Below are positions 26,237-35,139 of a stretch of DNA of 64,000 nucleotides, piece by piece. The notes under the pieces are model-generated. The model was not told the DNA's origin. It made no database searches and saw nothing but the letters and a program-made list of their open reading frames with translations. Numbering within the stretch: position 1 is the stretch's first letter; every line of letters starts with the position of its first letter. Source of the DNA: Nonomuraea cypriaca (lineage in GTDB: Bacteria; Actinomycetota; Actinomycetes; Streptosporangiales; Streptosporangiaceae); NCBI RefSeq assembly GCF_015645445.1, contig NZ_JADOGI010000032.1, positions 1 to 64,000 on the forward strand, written 5' to 3'. The position numbers and the translations under genes are program-made.

Positions 26237-27541
26237 ATCGGGGAAGGTGTGGGCGGTGATCGACGCCGCGTGCAACTCCCCGCTGAACCCCGGTGCGGAC
26301 GGGGCGACGTAGCGGCCGTTCCTGATGACGACCGGGTCGACGAAGTGCTCGTGGAGGTGGTCGACGTACTCGATCACGCGGTCGTCCATGGTGCCGGTGA
26401 CCGCCACGTAGTCGAACATCGACAGGTGCTGCACCAGCTCGCACAGCCCGACCCCGCCCGCGTGCGGGCACACCGGCACCCCGAACTTGGCCGCGAGCAG
26501 CAGGATCGCCAGGTTCTCGTTGACCCCGCCGACGCGGGCGGAGTCGATCTGCAGGTAGGAGATGGCGTTCGCCTGCAGCAGCTGCTTGAAGATGATGCGG
26601 TTCTGGACGTGCTCGCCGGTGGCCACCGGGATCGGCTCGATGCCCCTGGCGATGGCGGCGTGGCCCAGCACGTCGTCCGGGCTGGTCGGCTCCTCGACCC
26701 AGTGCGGCTTGAACTCCCTCAGCGCGTTGATCCACTCGATGCCCGAGCCGACGTCCCAGCGCTGGTTGGCGTCGATCGCGATCGGAAAGTCGGGGCCGCA
26801 GATCTCGCGGGCCACCCTGAACCGCCGCCGGTCGTCCTCGAGATCGGCGCCGACCTTGAGCTTGATCTGCCCGAAGCCCTGGTCGAGCGCTTCCTTGCAG
26901 AGCCTGCGCAGCTTCTCGTCGTCGTAGCCCAGCCACCCGGGCGATGTCGTGTAAGCGGGATAGCCGACTTCGATCAGCCGGGCGATCCGCTCCGCCTTAC
27001 CCTGTTCCGCATTCTTCAGGATCTGCAGGGCTTCGTCGCGCGTCAGAGCGTCGCTCAGGTACCGGAAGTCGATGAGGTCGACGATCTGCTCGGGGGACAG
27101 TTCGGACAGCAACCGCCACAACGGCTTGCCCGCCCGCTTGGCCTTGAGGTCCCACAGGGCGTTGACCACGGCGGAGATCGCCATGTGCATGACGCCCTTC
27201 TCCGGTCCGAGCCATCGCAGCTGCGAGTCGTTGACCATGTCCTTGTAGAGGGCGCCGAGGTCCTCGACGTCCTTACCGATCACGTACGGCTCCAGCGCGC
27301 TGATGGCCGTGGTCTGGACGTCGTTCCCGCGCCCGATCGTGAACGCGAACCCGTGCCCCTCGAACCCGTCGTCGGTCTTGAGCACGACGTAGGCCGCGGA
27401 GTAGTCGGGATCGGGATTCATCGCATCGGAGCCATCCAGCTGCCGCGAGGTCGGAAACCGCACGTCATGCGTCTCCATCCCGACGATCCGGTACGCCCCC
27501 GCTGCCCCGACCGGCATCTGCCCCGCTCCTTGACTCGTCAT
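26213..27541 (-). CDS. L-fuconate dehydratase (enolase superfamily)
   Basis: 442 residues. The N-terminal [20 protein letters not shown] is characteristic of L-fuconate dehydratases. The barrel has the KxK base pair ([11 protein letters not shown]) and metal ligands in [19 protein letters not shown] and [10 protein letters not shown]. The reaction converts L-fuconate to 2-keto-3-deoxy-L-fuconate. Its ATG overlaps the FAH-family stop by 4 bp, so the two are coupled. The stop codon lies in the first unit of the 47-bp duplication. Confidence 0.9.
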   Translation of the reverse strand: MTSQGAGQMPVGAAGAYRIVGMETHDVRFPTSRQLDGSDAMNPDPDYSAAYVVLKTDDGFEGHGFAFTIGRGNDVQTTAISALEPYVIGKDVEDLGALYKDMVNDSQLRWLGPEKGVMHMAISAVVNALWDLKAKRAGKPLWRLLSELSPEQIVDLIDFRYLSDALTRDEALQILKNAEQGKAERIARLIEVGYPAYTTSPGWLGYDDEKLRRLCKEALDQGFGQIKLKVGADLEDDRRRFRVAREICGPDFPIAIDANQRWDVGSGIEWINALREFKPHWVEEPTSPDDVLGHAAIARGIEPIPVATGEHVQNRIIFKQLLQANAISYLQIDSARVGGVNENLAILLLAAKFGVPVCPHAGGVGLCELVQHLSMFDYVAVTGTMDDRVIEYVDHLHEHFVDPVVIRNGRYVAPSAPGFSGELHAASITAHTFPDGEVWRDA

Positions 27542-28383
27542 GCCTGTCCCACCGACTGGCGCTGCCGCCCCAGCCCTTCGATCTCGAGCTCCATCACGTC
27601 GCCCGCGCGCAGGTAAGGCTGCCCCGGCATGCCCATCGCGACTCCGGCCGGCGTACCGGTGTTGATCACGTCACCCGGCTCCAGCACCATGAACTGGCTC
27701 AGGTAGCGCACGACCTCCGGCACATCGAAGATCATGTTCTTGGTGTCTCCGTCCTGGCGCACCTCGCCGTTCACCCAGAGACGCAGGGGCAGGTTCTGCG
27801 GGTCGCCGACCTCGTCGGCGGTCACCAGCCACGGGCCGAGCGGGTTGAACGTCTCGCAGGACTTGCCCTTGTCCCACTGACCGCCGCGTTCGAGCTGGAA
27901 CTCGCGCTCCGAGACGTCGTTGGAGATCGCGTAGCCGGCGATCACGCCGAGCGCCTCCTCGCGACTGGCCAGGTAGCGGGCCTCCTGACCGATGACGATG
28001 GCGAGCTCCACCTCCCAGTCGGTCTTCACGCTGTCCCGCGGGACGAGCACCTCGTCATACGGGCCGATCATGGTGTTGGACGCCTTCATGAACACGACGG
28101 GCTCGGCGGGAACCTCCGCGCCCGACTCGGCGGCGTGGTCGCTGTAGTTGAGCCCGATACAGACGATCTTGCCTGGGCGCGCGATCGGGGCTCCGATGCG
28201 CAGCCCTTCGGCCTCGACCACGGGCAGGGCGCCGCGTTCGAGCGCGGCGCGCACGCGCGCCACTCCCCCGGAAGCGAGGAAAGCACCGTCGATCTCGGGC
28301 TCTCCGATGTCGCGGAGATTACCGGCGCCGTCCAGCACCACCGGTTTTTCCTGGCCAACAGGTCCTACTCGCAGCAGCTTCAC
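27538..28383 (-). CDS. Fumarylacetoacetate hydrolase-family enzyme, probable 2,4-diketo-3-deoxy-L-fuconate hydrolase
   Basis: 281 residues from GTG 28383, with AAGGA about 8 nt upstream. The FAH fold shows the metal-binding [11 protein letters not shown] and [11 protein letters not shown], with [13 protein letters not shown]-like residues near the C-terminus. In the nonphosphorylated fucose route this family splits the diketo acid into pyruvate and lactate. It is the first gene of the operon, with a GntR-like operator copy 17 bp upstream. Confidence 0.87.
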   Translation of the reverse strand: MKLLRVGPVGQEKPVVLDGAGNLRDIGEPEIDGAFLASGGVARVRAALERGALPVVEAEGLRIGAPIARPGKIVCIGLNYSDHAAESGAEVPAEPVVFMKASNTMIGPYDEVLVPRDSVKTDWEVELAIVIGQEARYLASREEALGVIAGYAISNDVSEREFQLERGGQWDKGKSCETFNPLGPWLVTADEVGDPQNLPLRLWVNGEVRQDGDTKNMIFDVPEVVRYLSQFMVLEPGDVINTGTPAGVAMGMPGQPYLRAGDVMELEIEGLGRQRQSVGQA

Positions 28384-28399
28384 ACCGCATCCTTCACAT

Positions 28400-28414
28400 A
28401 TACATCGGATGTCT
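28400..28414. promoter_or_regulatory. GntR operator copy upstream of the fucose-type operon
   Basis: ATACATCGGATGTCT matches the centre of the GntR-gene palindrome (AGACATCCGATGTCT) at 13 of 15 bases, keeping the ACATC-N-GATGT core. It lies 17 bp upstream of the first operon gene. Confidence 0.65.
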
Positions 28415-28707
28415 TGTTTTCTGATGCTCGTGCGGCGGAGTAGAGCATGTCAAGGGCGAAAAGACGGATACCTCCGATCCGTGACCTCGACAGACATCCC
28501 GCAGGAACACCCCGGCTCTGTGAATCCAGTTAACCGCCCCGACGGATGCGTTCACCCGGCCGAAATTTCGCGCGCAGAAACATCGGAGGTCGCCCCCAAC
28601 CTCCTGATCCACCGGCACGCGGACTGGGACACATCCAGAGACCCGCACGCCCGAGTCGGGGCAGGTGGACACATGCCTCTCTCCTTGACGGTCGTACAGC
28701 AACGTAA

Positions 28708-28721
28708 TAGAACACGTTCTA
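28708..28721. promoter_or_regulatory. Perfect KstR box upstream of the P450 gene
   Basis: TAGAACACGTTCTA is a full 14-bp palindrome that fits TNNAACNNGTTNNA completely. It lies 40 bp before the P450 GTG start. Confidence 0.85.
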
Positions 28722-28731
28722 ACAAAGCTAA

Positions 28732-28745
28732 ACCAAGCGCTTGAT
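28732..28745. promoter_or_regulatory. KstR2-type box upstream of the P450 gene
   Basis: ACCAAGCGCTTGAT fits the KstR2 consensus ANCAAGNNCTTGNT completely. It sits between the KstR box and the GTG start at 28762. CAAGCGCTTG is also used by other acyl-CoA-responsive TetR proteins, so the binder is uncertain. Confidence 0.55.
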
Positions 28746-28761
28746 CAAGAGGTGACTCCCG

Positions 28762-29946
28762 GTGCACATCGACCTCGTCGACAGGGATCGTTACGCGTCT
28801 TCCGGACCACCGCACGACCAGCTGACCTGGCTTCGCGCGAACTCTCCCGTCCACTGGCACCAGGGCGAGCCCTCCTTCTGGGCCGTCACCCGCTACGAGG
28901 ACGTCGTCCACGTGTCGCGGCACTCCGACCTCTTCTCCTCCGCGAGGAAGCTCGCCCTGTTCGACGACGCGGGTGAGGAACAGGTCGCCATGCAACGCCT
29001 CATGATGCTCAACCAGGACCCGCCCGAGCACACGCGCCGCCGATCGCTGGTCAACCGCGGCTTCACCCCACGCACCATCGGAGCCCTCGAACAGCACATC
29101 CGCGACATCTGCGATGACCTCCTCGACAAATGCACGGGCGAGATCGACTTCGTCACCGAAGTCGCCGCACCCCTGCCCCTCTACGTGATCTGCGAGCTGC
29201 TCGGCGCGCCTGTGGCCGACCGCGACAAGCTGTTCACCTGGTCGAACCGCATGATCGGCACCCAGGACCCCGACTACGCGTCCAGCCCCCAACAGGGCTC
29301 GACCGCCGCCATGGAGGTCTACGCGTACGCCAACCAGCTCGCCGCCCAGCGCAGGGCCAACCCGAGAGACGACATCGTCACCAGGCTGATCCAGCCCGAC
29401 GAGAACGGCGAGACCCTCGACGAGAACGAGTTCGACCTCTTCGTCCTGCTCCTCGTGGTCGCCGGCAACGAGACCACCCGCAACGCCGCCTCGGGAGGCA
29501 TGCTCGCCCTCTTCGACCACCCGGACCAGTGGGACCGCCTGGTCGCCGACCCCACCCTCGCCAGGACGGCCGCCGACGAGATCGTCCGCTGGGTCTCCCC
29601 GGTGAACCTCTTCCGCCGCACCTCCACCACCAGCCAGGTCCTGGGCGGGCAACCCATCAAGGAGAACGACAAGGTCGTGGTCTTCTACGCCTCCGCAAAC
29701 CGCGACACCGCCGTCTTCCCCAACGCCGAGGTCTTCGACATCTCCCGCGACCCGAACCCCCACATCGGCTTCGGCGGTGGCGGCGCCCACTTCTGCCTGG
29801 GCAACCACCTCGCCAAACTCGAACTACGCGTCCTGTTCGAGCAGCTCGCCCGCCGCCGCCCCCGCCTGCACCAATCGGGCCCGGCCCGCCGCCTGCGCTC
29901 CAACTTCATCAACGGCATCAAGGAACTACCGGTAACCGTCGGCTGA
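28762..29946 (+). CDS. Cytochrome P450, CYP124/CYP125-like steroid side-chain hydroxylase
   Basis: 394 residues from GTG with GAGGTGA upstream. The oxygen-binding I helix is VVAGNETTRN (residues 233-242), the ExxR pair lies in ADEIVRWVSP, and the heme-ligand loop FGGGGAHFCLGNHLAK has Cys345. The heme loop and RSNFINGIKELPV tail most resemble CYP124 and CYP125, which oxidise the terminal methyl of sterol side chains. KstR and KstR2-type boxes precede it. Redox partners are probably the ferredoxin at 39468 and a reductase outside the window. Confidence 0.85.
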   Translation: MHIDLVDRDRYASSGPPHDQLTWLRANSPVHWHQGEPSFWAVTRYEDVVHVSRHSDLFSSARKLALFDDAGEEQVAMQRLMMLNQDPPEHTRRRSLVNRGFTPRTIGALEQHIRDICDDLLDKCTGEIDFVTEVAAPLPLYVICELLGAPVADRDKLFTWSNRMIGTQDPDYASSPQQGSTAAMEVYAYANQLAAQRRANPRDDIVTRLIQPDENGETLDENEFDLFVLLLVVAGNETTRNAASGGMLALFDHPDQWDRLVADPTLARTAADEIVRWVSPVNLFRRTSTTSQVLGGQPIKENDKVVVFYASANRDTAVFPNAEVFDISRDPNPHIGFGGGGAHFCLGNHLAKLELRVLFEQLARRRPRLHQSGPARRLRSNFINGIKELPVTVG

Positions 29947-29972
29947 CCTTCTCCGGGCTGACCAGGCGGGAT

Positions 29973-30950
29973 TCAGCGGGTCAGCCGGAAGCGGGAGCGG
30001 CGGCGGGCCGCCCGGATGCGGCGCAGGATGCGGGTGGTGCCCTCCGGGCCGGGTTGCCAGCCGCGTTCGATCAGGGCGTTGGCGACATGGTGGAGGATGT
30101 CGGCGATCTGCCCTGGTATGACCTCTCTTCGGACGGCGATCACGCGCCAGCCCCTCTTGCGCAGCGCCTCTCGGCGGTCGATGTCGCGCTGTTGATCGGC
30201 GGCCGTGGTGTGGTGCTCCTGGCCGTCGTACTCGACTGCGACCTTGAAATCCTCCCAGCCCAGGTCGAGGTAGACGAACTGGCCGGCGGCCAACTCGACT
30301 CCGATCTGGGTGGTGGGCCGGGGCAGGCCGCCTTCCACGAGGATCACCCTGAGCCGGCTCTCCCTGGGTGAGGCGGCGCCCCGGTCGGCGAGGCTGAGGG
30401 TGTCGCGCAGGCGCCAGGAGTTGAGCGGGCGGTGCCACAGGGCTTCGAGGTCCACTCCTCGCCTGGCGAACTGGTCGAGGATCGCCACACCCTCCATACG
30501 CGGCAGCCAGCGGGCGCAGTCGAGCGCCGTGCGTTCCATGGTGGTGATCCGGACGCCCCTGTGCTCGGTCACGTCCTCGTCGGGAAGCGGGGCCACGTAG
30601 GTGACGCACCCAGTGAGCGTCAGGTAGGCGGAGGCGGTCAACTCGATGGGCCAGTCAGCATCCCGGACATCCAGGACGTCCAGGCCCCACAGGTGCGCTG
30701 CCGTCTGGCGGCACGCGACCGCCTGCGGAACGGATCGCGTGATGGCGCGGGCGCGCTCGATCAAGGACCGTTGAGTCGTGGTGGTGTCGCCGCTCCCGGG
30801 GGTGCGTCGGCGTGCGGGAGTAAGACGCTCCCATCGGAAGGACGGGACCGCCGCGGCGAGCGCGCCGGCCGCGCCGCTCGCCGCGACTCCGATGGAGGCG
30901 GCGGGACCGATGGGGGTTGGGGTGAGCGATGTGGGGGGCGGTTGGTTCAT
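29973..30950 (-). CDS. DUF559 (VSR-like nuclease fold) protein with AbiEi-like N-terminal region
   Basis: About 325 residues from ATG 30950; a GTG at 31025 would add 25 residues. The middle (QAVACRQTAAHLWGLDVLD, GVRITTMERTALDCARWLP) resembles AbiEi-type domains. The C-terminal part is DUF559, with acidic residues YLDLGWEDFKVAVEYDGQEHH and RGWRVIAVRREV as in PD-(D/E)XK nucleases. Such proteins are common, lineage-specific and uncharacterised in actinobacteria. No partner toxin is adjacent. Confidence 0.7.
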   Translation of the reverse strand: MNQPPPTSLTPTPIGPAASIGVAASGAAGALAAAVPSFRWERLTPARRRTPGSGDTTTTQRSLIERARAITRSVPQAVACRQTAAHLWGLDVLDVRDADWPIELTASAYLTLTGCVTYVAPLPDEDVTEHRGVRITTMERTALDCARWLPRMEGVAILDQFARRGVDLEALWHRPLNSWRLRDTLSLADRGAASPRESRLRVILVEGGLPRPTTQIGVELAAGQFVYLDLGWEDFKVAVEYDGQEHHTTAADQQRDIDRREALRKRGWRVIAVRREVIPGQIADILHHVANALIERGWQPGPEGTTRILRRIRAARRRSRFRLTR

Positions 30951-31053
30951 GCCGCCAAGCGTGGCCCAGCGGGCGCCGCGTATGTGGGCCGAATCGGATT
31001 CTGTGGACGGAGAAGGCTTGTCCACAGGCCCGACTCGACCTCCACGGCCGGGC

Positions 31054-31465
31054 TCATGGGTGCAGGGCGAGGCCCTTCAGTACCTTGTCCACACCGTTCT
31101 TGAGCCCATGGACCGCGATTCCCCACCAGGTTGAGCTCATCGGCGTCCACCGCCAGCACAGCCGCCCGGTTGTCCGCGTCGTGTCCTGTCTTGAACATCT
31201 CCTCGATGTAGACGGCCACGTCCATCTCCCGGCCCACCGCCTTCTCCCGGACGGTACGCAACCCCGCCAGGTCAGCCACATACACCAGCACGGGCTGCCG
31301 GAACATCGGCAGGTACGCATTGCCCGAACCGTCCTCGTACGGCTCCCCGATGGTCTCGGGCACCCCGCCCGCCACCGCGCTGGACAGAAAGGCGGTGACG
31401 TTGAGCTGTTGCCAGGCGGCCAGGTCCGCGCGAACCACGATGCCGATCTTCGTGTCGAAACGCAT
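31054..31465 (-). pseudogene. DUF2000 family gene with a single-base frameshift
   Basis: From ATG 31465 the frame reads the start of a DUF2000 protein (MRFDTKIGIVVRADLAAWQQ, NAYLPMFRQPVLVYVADL, FKTGHDADNRAAVLAVDADE). At the CCCC run 31121-31124 the conserved end moves to the neighbouring frame (GIAVHGLKNGVDKVLKGLAL, then HP and a stop at 31054-31056). Removing one base of that run restores a 136-residue protein of normal length. Either the gene is recently inactivated or there is a sequencing error. It is divergent from the AraC regulator. Confidence 0.8.
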
Positions 31466-31583
31466 GCCTTCAGTGTCGCCTCCCAGGCTCCTCCAGGTCT
31501 TGAACGCTCGTGCGGACCGGCGAAGGGCGGTCGGTGTGAATCCTCCTGACCTGGTGGTTCCTGGAATCGACGAGAATGGAGGG

Positions 31584-32444
31584 ATGACGCAGGACTGGTC
31601 CCGATACTGGCGGGCGTCGGACCGTCCGCTCGAGGCCATGCACGCCCACTTCGAACGGCACGTGTACCACCGCCACAGCCACGAGACGTACTCCTTCGGC
31701 GTGACGGAGACCGGCGCGCAGTCGTTCTCCTGCCGCGGCTCGGCGCACACGAGCGCCGCGGGCATGATCATGGCCTTCAACCCGGACGACCCCCACGACG
31801 GCCACGCCACGGACGAGCTCGGCTTCACCTACCGGATGGTCCACATAGGCCCCAGCCTGGTGGAGAACGCCCTGTCCGACTCGACGGGCCGCCACACCGG
31901 CCTCCCCCTCTTCGCCACCCCCGTGGTGAACGACCAAGCCCTGGCGGCACGGCTACGCGCCCTGCACGCGGCCCTCCTGGACAGCGGCACGACGGCCCTG
32001 CGCCGCGACGAACTCCTCACGGCGACGATCGCGGGCCTGGTACGCCGGGCGGCGACCACCCCGCTCACCGAACAACGCCGACCCAGCAGGTCGACGACGA
32101 TCGCGCGGCAAGCCAGGCAACTACTCCACGACCGCGTGATGGACGACCTCACCATCGACGACCTGGCGAGATCCACAGGCACGAGCCGCTATGCGGTCTA
32201 CCGCGCCTTCCACGCCAAGTACGGCCTCCCACCCAGCGACTACCAACGCCAGCTGCGGCTGAGAGCGGCCCGCACCCTGATCGCCGACGGCACCCCGATA
32301 GCGGAAGCGGCCACCGCGACAGGCTTCGCCGACCAAAGCCACCTGACCCGCTGGTTCACCCGCTATTTCGGCCTGACCCCAGGCACCTACCGCCAGGCAA
32401 CAACCCCGGACACCGCCCTGCCGACACGCGCCAGAGCGCGATGA
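31584..32444 (+). CDS. AraC-family transcriptional regulator
   Basis: 286 residues from ATG 31584, with GGAGGG immediately before it; longer frames run through the divergent gene. The N-terminal cupin-like domain has HVYHRHSHETYSFGVTETGA and FNPDDPHDGH. The two helix-turn-helix motifs are MDDLTIDDLARSTGTSRYAV and GTPIAEAATATGFADQSHLT followed by RWFTRYFGLTPGTYR. It probably controls the divergently placed DUF2000 gene. Its TGA lies at the edge of dispersed element copy 2. Confidence 0.85.
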   Translation: MTQDWSRYWRASDRPLEAMHAHFERHVYHRHSHETYSFGVTETGAQSFSCRGSAHTSAAGMIMAFNPDDPHDGHATDELGFTYRMVHIGPSLVENALSDSTGRHTGLPLFATPVVNDQALAARLRALHAALLDSGTTALRRDELLTATIAGLVRRAATTPLTEQRRPSRSTTIARQARQLLHDRVMDDLTIDDLARSTGTSRYAVYRAFHAKYGLPPSDYQRQLRLRAARTLIADGTPIAEAATATGFADQSHLTRWFTRYFGLTPGTYRQATTPDTALPTRARAR

Positions 32445-32530
32445 CCATGGAGTAGGTGAACGTTTCGCACCGTAACGGCGGCGCGCCACCGACCGGTCAG
32501 AGGCCGTTCCCCTGGACAGACGCAAGCCAG
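32441..32530 (-). repeat. Dispersed element, copy 2 (inverted relative to copy at 13212)
   Basis: The reverse complement of 32466-32530 matches 13212-13276 at 56 of 65 positions, with weaker similarity to about 32441. This copy lies between the convergent AraC and GDP-mannose dehydratase genes. It is translatable as part of a short frame with the shared motif RNGGAPPTGQRPFPWTDASQ. Confidence 0.7.
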
Positions 32531-32591
32531 AGACGGCGTTTGGCAGACTTGGCCGGCGTAAAAGATGATCAGAACCAGCCCTCATAAGGGA

Positions 32592-33611
32592 TCATGACCA
32601 GCTGCCGTCATCAGGATCATGACCGGTGGAGAGAAGACGCAGGTCGGCGTCGACCATCATGGCGACGAGCTCGTCGAAAGAGACATGCGGCTCCCACCCC
32701 AGCTGGGCGCGCGCCTTCTTGGGGTCGGCGCAGAGCAGGTCGACCTCGGCCGGCCGGTGCAGCGCCTGGTCCGTGACCACGTACCGCTCCCAGTCCAGCC
32801 CCGCGGCCGCGAAGGCGGCCTCCACCAGCTCCCGGACCGACTTCATCCGCCCCGTGCCGATCACGTAGTCCTCGGGTCTGCCGGACTGCACCATGAGGTG
32901 CATGGCCTTCACGTAGTCCCCGGCGAACCCCCAGTCCCGCCGCGCCTCCAGGTTGCCCAGGCGCAGCTCCGTGGCCAGCCCCAGCTTGATCCGCGCCGCC
33001 CCGAGCGACACCTTCCTGGTGACGAACTCGGCCCCCCTGCGCGGCGACTCGTGGTTGAAAAGGATCCCGGACACGGCGAACATCCCGTACGACTCGCGGT
33101 AGTTCTGGGTGAGGAAGTGCCCGTACGCCTTCGCCACCCCGTACGGGGAGCGCGGGTGGAAGGCGGTGCGTTCGGTCTGGGGTGTCTCGCTCACCTGACC
33201 GAACATCTCGGACGACGAAGCCTGATAAAAGCGGATCTGTCCGGAGGAGCTGCCACCCCGCGACACGCCCGAGCACACGCGAATCGCCTCAAGCATCCGC
33301 AAGACGCCCATCCCGGTCACCTCGGCCGTGAGCTCGGCCTGCTCCCAGGACATGGGCACGAACGAGATCGCCCCCAAGTTGTACACCTCATCGGGCTGAA
33401 CCCGTTCTACCGCCGAGATCAGCGACCCCTGGTCCAGCAGATCCCCCCGCACCACCTGTACGTCGGACAGCAGCTTGCGCATCCTGGACACGCGCGGGTT
33501 CGCCTGCCCTCTGGCCAGCCCCCAGACCTCGTACCCCAGCCCGAGCAGGTGCTCCGCCAAGTAGGAACCGTCCTGGCCGGTGATGCCGGTGATCAGAGCG
33601 CGCCTGGCCAA
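32592..33611 (-). CDS. gmd: GDP-mannose 4,6-dehydratase
   Basis: About 339 residues. TTG 33611 has GGAGG at 5-6 nt and is preferred over TTG 33623. The Rossmann motif is ALITGITGQDGSYLAEHLLG. Catalytic residues are in SSSEMFGQ and SPYGVAKAYGHFLT (YxxxK). Family segments include SPRRGAEFVTRKV and RDWGFAGDYVKAM. It makes GDP-4-keto-6-deoxymannose, the precursor of GDP-fucose, rhamnose and related sugars. No second-step reductase is adjacent. A KstR-type box lies between it and the divergent glycosyltransferase. Confidence 0.9.
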   Translation of the reverse strand: MARRALITGITGQDGSYLAEHLLGLGYEVWGLARGQANPRVSRMRKLLSDVQVVRGDLLDQGSLISAVERVQPDEVYNLGAISFVPMSWEQAELTAEVTGMGVLRMLEAIRVCSGVSRGGSSSGQIRFYQASSSEMFGQVSETPQTERTAFHPRSPYGVAKAYGHFLTQNYRESYGMFAVSGILFNHESPRRGAEFVTRKVSLGAARIKLGLATELRLGNLEARRDWGFAGDYVKAMHLMVQSGRPEDYVIGTGRMKSVRELVEAAFAAAGLDWERYVVTDQALHRPAEVDLLCADPKKARAQLGWEPHVSFDELVAMMVDADLRLLSTGHDPDDGSWS

Positions 33612-33715
33612 GAGGTCCTCCAACTATCACGCCGCGGGACGCGCCTTACCGTACGTTCGCGTCCCTTTGGGACGGGAATGTACAGCCAAGCGCCCAGATA
33701 GGGCATCCAGCCACC

Positions 33716-33729
33716 TAGAACGTGTTCCA
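33716..33729. promoter_or_regulatory. KstR-type box in the GMD/glycosyltransferase divergent region
   Basis: TAGAACGTGTTCCA fits TNNAACNNGTTNNA and is palindromic except at one base. It is about 105 bp from the gmd start and 157 bp from the glycosyltransferase start. Confidence 0.6.
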
Positions 33730-33885
33730 CCGAACCACGCTCGGTTACGCCAACGTCGCAGTTCGCACGGCCTGTGGCGGCCGTTGTGAACAATTCCAGC
33801 CGACCTACCGAATGGTAGCCTTCTCGGACTAAGGTCATCTTTCACGGTACATGCCCGGATCTGGGCCTTACCGGCGGAGAAAGGG

Positions 33886-35139
33886 GTGTCCGTGCAGGAT
33901 CGAACGCTGCGGATCGCGCTGCTGTCCTACCGCAGCAAGCCGACCTGCGGCGGCCAGGGCGTCTACCTCCGGCACCTGAGCCGCGAACTGGTCGCCCTCG
34001 GGCACCACGTCGAGGTGTTCTCCGGCCAGCCGTACCCCGAACTCGACGAGGGCGTCATCCTGCGCGAGGTGCCCAGCCTCGACCTCTACCGCGACGAGGA
34101 CCCGTTCAGGACGCCCAAGCTGCACGAATACCGCGACTGGATCGACTGGCTGGAAGTCAGCACGATGTGGACGGCCGGTTTCCCCGAGCCGCTGACGTTC
34201 ACGCTGCGGGCCCACCGCGAGCTGAAGAAGCGGGCCGGCGACTTCGACGTCGTACAGGACAACCAGACACTGGGCTACGGCCTGCTGGGCATCCAGAAGC
34301 TGTTCCCCGTGGTGGGCACCATCCACCACCCGATCAGCGTCGACCGCCGCATCGAGCTCGAGGCCGCCGAGGGCGCGAAGAAGCTGACCATGCGCCGCTG
34401 GTACGGGTTCGTGAAGATGCAGTCCCGCGTCGCCCCCCGGCTCAGCCCGATCCTGACCGTCAGCGAATCGTCGCTGGCCGACATCCACCGCGACTTCAAC
34501 GTCCCCCAGGCGAACATGCGGCTCATCCCGCTCGGCGTCGACACCCGCTACTTCCACCCGCGCCCTGACAAGCCCAGGCGCAAGGGCTCGATCGTGGCGG
34601 TGGCCAGCGCGGACTCCCCCATGAAGGGCGTCGCGACGCTGCTGCGCGCCGTCGCGAAGCTCGCCACGGAACGCGACGTGCACCTCACCGTCGTCAGCAA
34701 GCCCACCCCCGGCGGCCCCACCGAGCAGCTCGTCCAGGAGCTGTCACTCCAGGACCGGGTACGTTTCGTGCACGGCATCTCCGACGACGAGCTGGGCGAG
34801 CTGATCTCCACCTCGGAGATCTCCGTCGTGCCGTCACTCTACGAGGGCTTCTCACTGCCCGCCGTCGAGCACATGGCCTGCGCCACCCCCCTGGTCGCCA
34901 GCCGTACGGGCGCGTTGCCCGAGGTCGTCGGGGACGCGGCCGTGCAGGTGCCGCCCGGCGACGCCGAGGAGCTGGCCACGGTGCTGCGCCGCCTGCACGA
35001 CTCCCCCGAGGAGCGCGAACGGGTCGGCCGGGCGGGATACGACCGGGTCATGGAGCGCTACACCTGGCGCGTCGTCGCGAAGAAGACCGTGGAGGCCTAC
35101 CGCGAGGCCATAGCCGAACGCAAGGAGAAACAGTGCTGA
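33886..35139 (+). CDS. GT4-family glycosyltransferase
   Basis: 417 residues from GTG 33886 (GGAG 6 nt upstream; GTG 33892 also possible). The N-terminal acceptor domain has SKPTCGGQGVYLRHLSRELV. The C-terminal GT-B donor domain carries PLGVDTRYFHP, then VVPSLYEGFSLPAVEHMACA with the nucleotide-sugar-binding glutamates. It overlaps the methyltransferase gene by 7 bp. Donor and acceptor are unknown; the divergent gmd suggests a GDP-deoxysugar donor. Confidence 0.85.
   Translation: MSVQDRTLRIALLSYRSKPTCGGQGVYLRHLSRELVALGHHVEVFSGQPYPELDEGVILREVPSLDLYRDEDPFRTPKLHEYRDWIDWLEVSTMWTAGFPEPLTFTLRAHRELKKRAGDFDVVQDNQTLGYGLLGIQKLFPVVGTIHHPISVDRRIELEAAEGAKKLTMRRWYGFVKMQSRVAPRLSPILTVSESSLADIHRDFNVPQANMRLIPLGVDTRYFHPRPDKPRRKGSIVAVASADSPMKGVATLLRAVAKLATERDVHLTVVSKPTPGGPTEQLVQELSLQDRVRFVHGISDDELGELISTSEISVVPSLYEGFSLPAVEHMACATPLVASRTGALPEVVGDAAVQVPPGDAEELATVLRRLHDSPEERERVGRAGYDRVMERYTWRVVAKKTVEAYREAIAERKEKQC

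Larger units (their letters stand above)
28384..28761. other. Divergent regulatory region between the fucose-type operon and the P450 gene
   Basis: It contains a GntR operator copy (28400-28414), a perfect KstR box (28708-28721) and a KstR2-type site (28732-28745). The middle (about 28430-28690) holds no gene that I can support. Confidence 0.7.

Noticed and set aside
30947-31828. 293-codon minus-strand frame as a full gene
   Set aside because: Only its middle is DUF2000; the N-terminal extension is antisense to the AraC gene and the C-terminal tail follows the frameshift.
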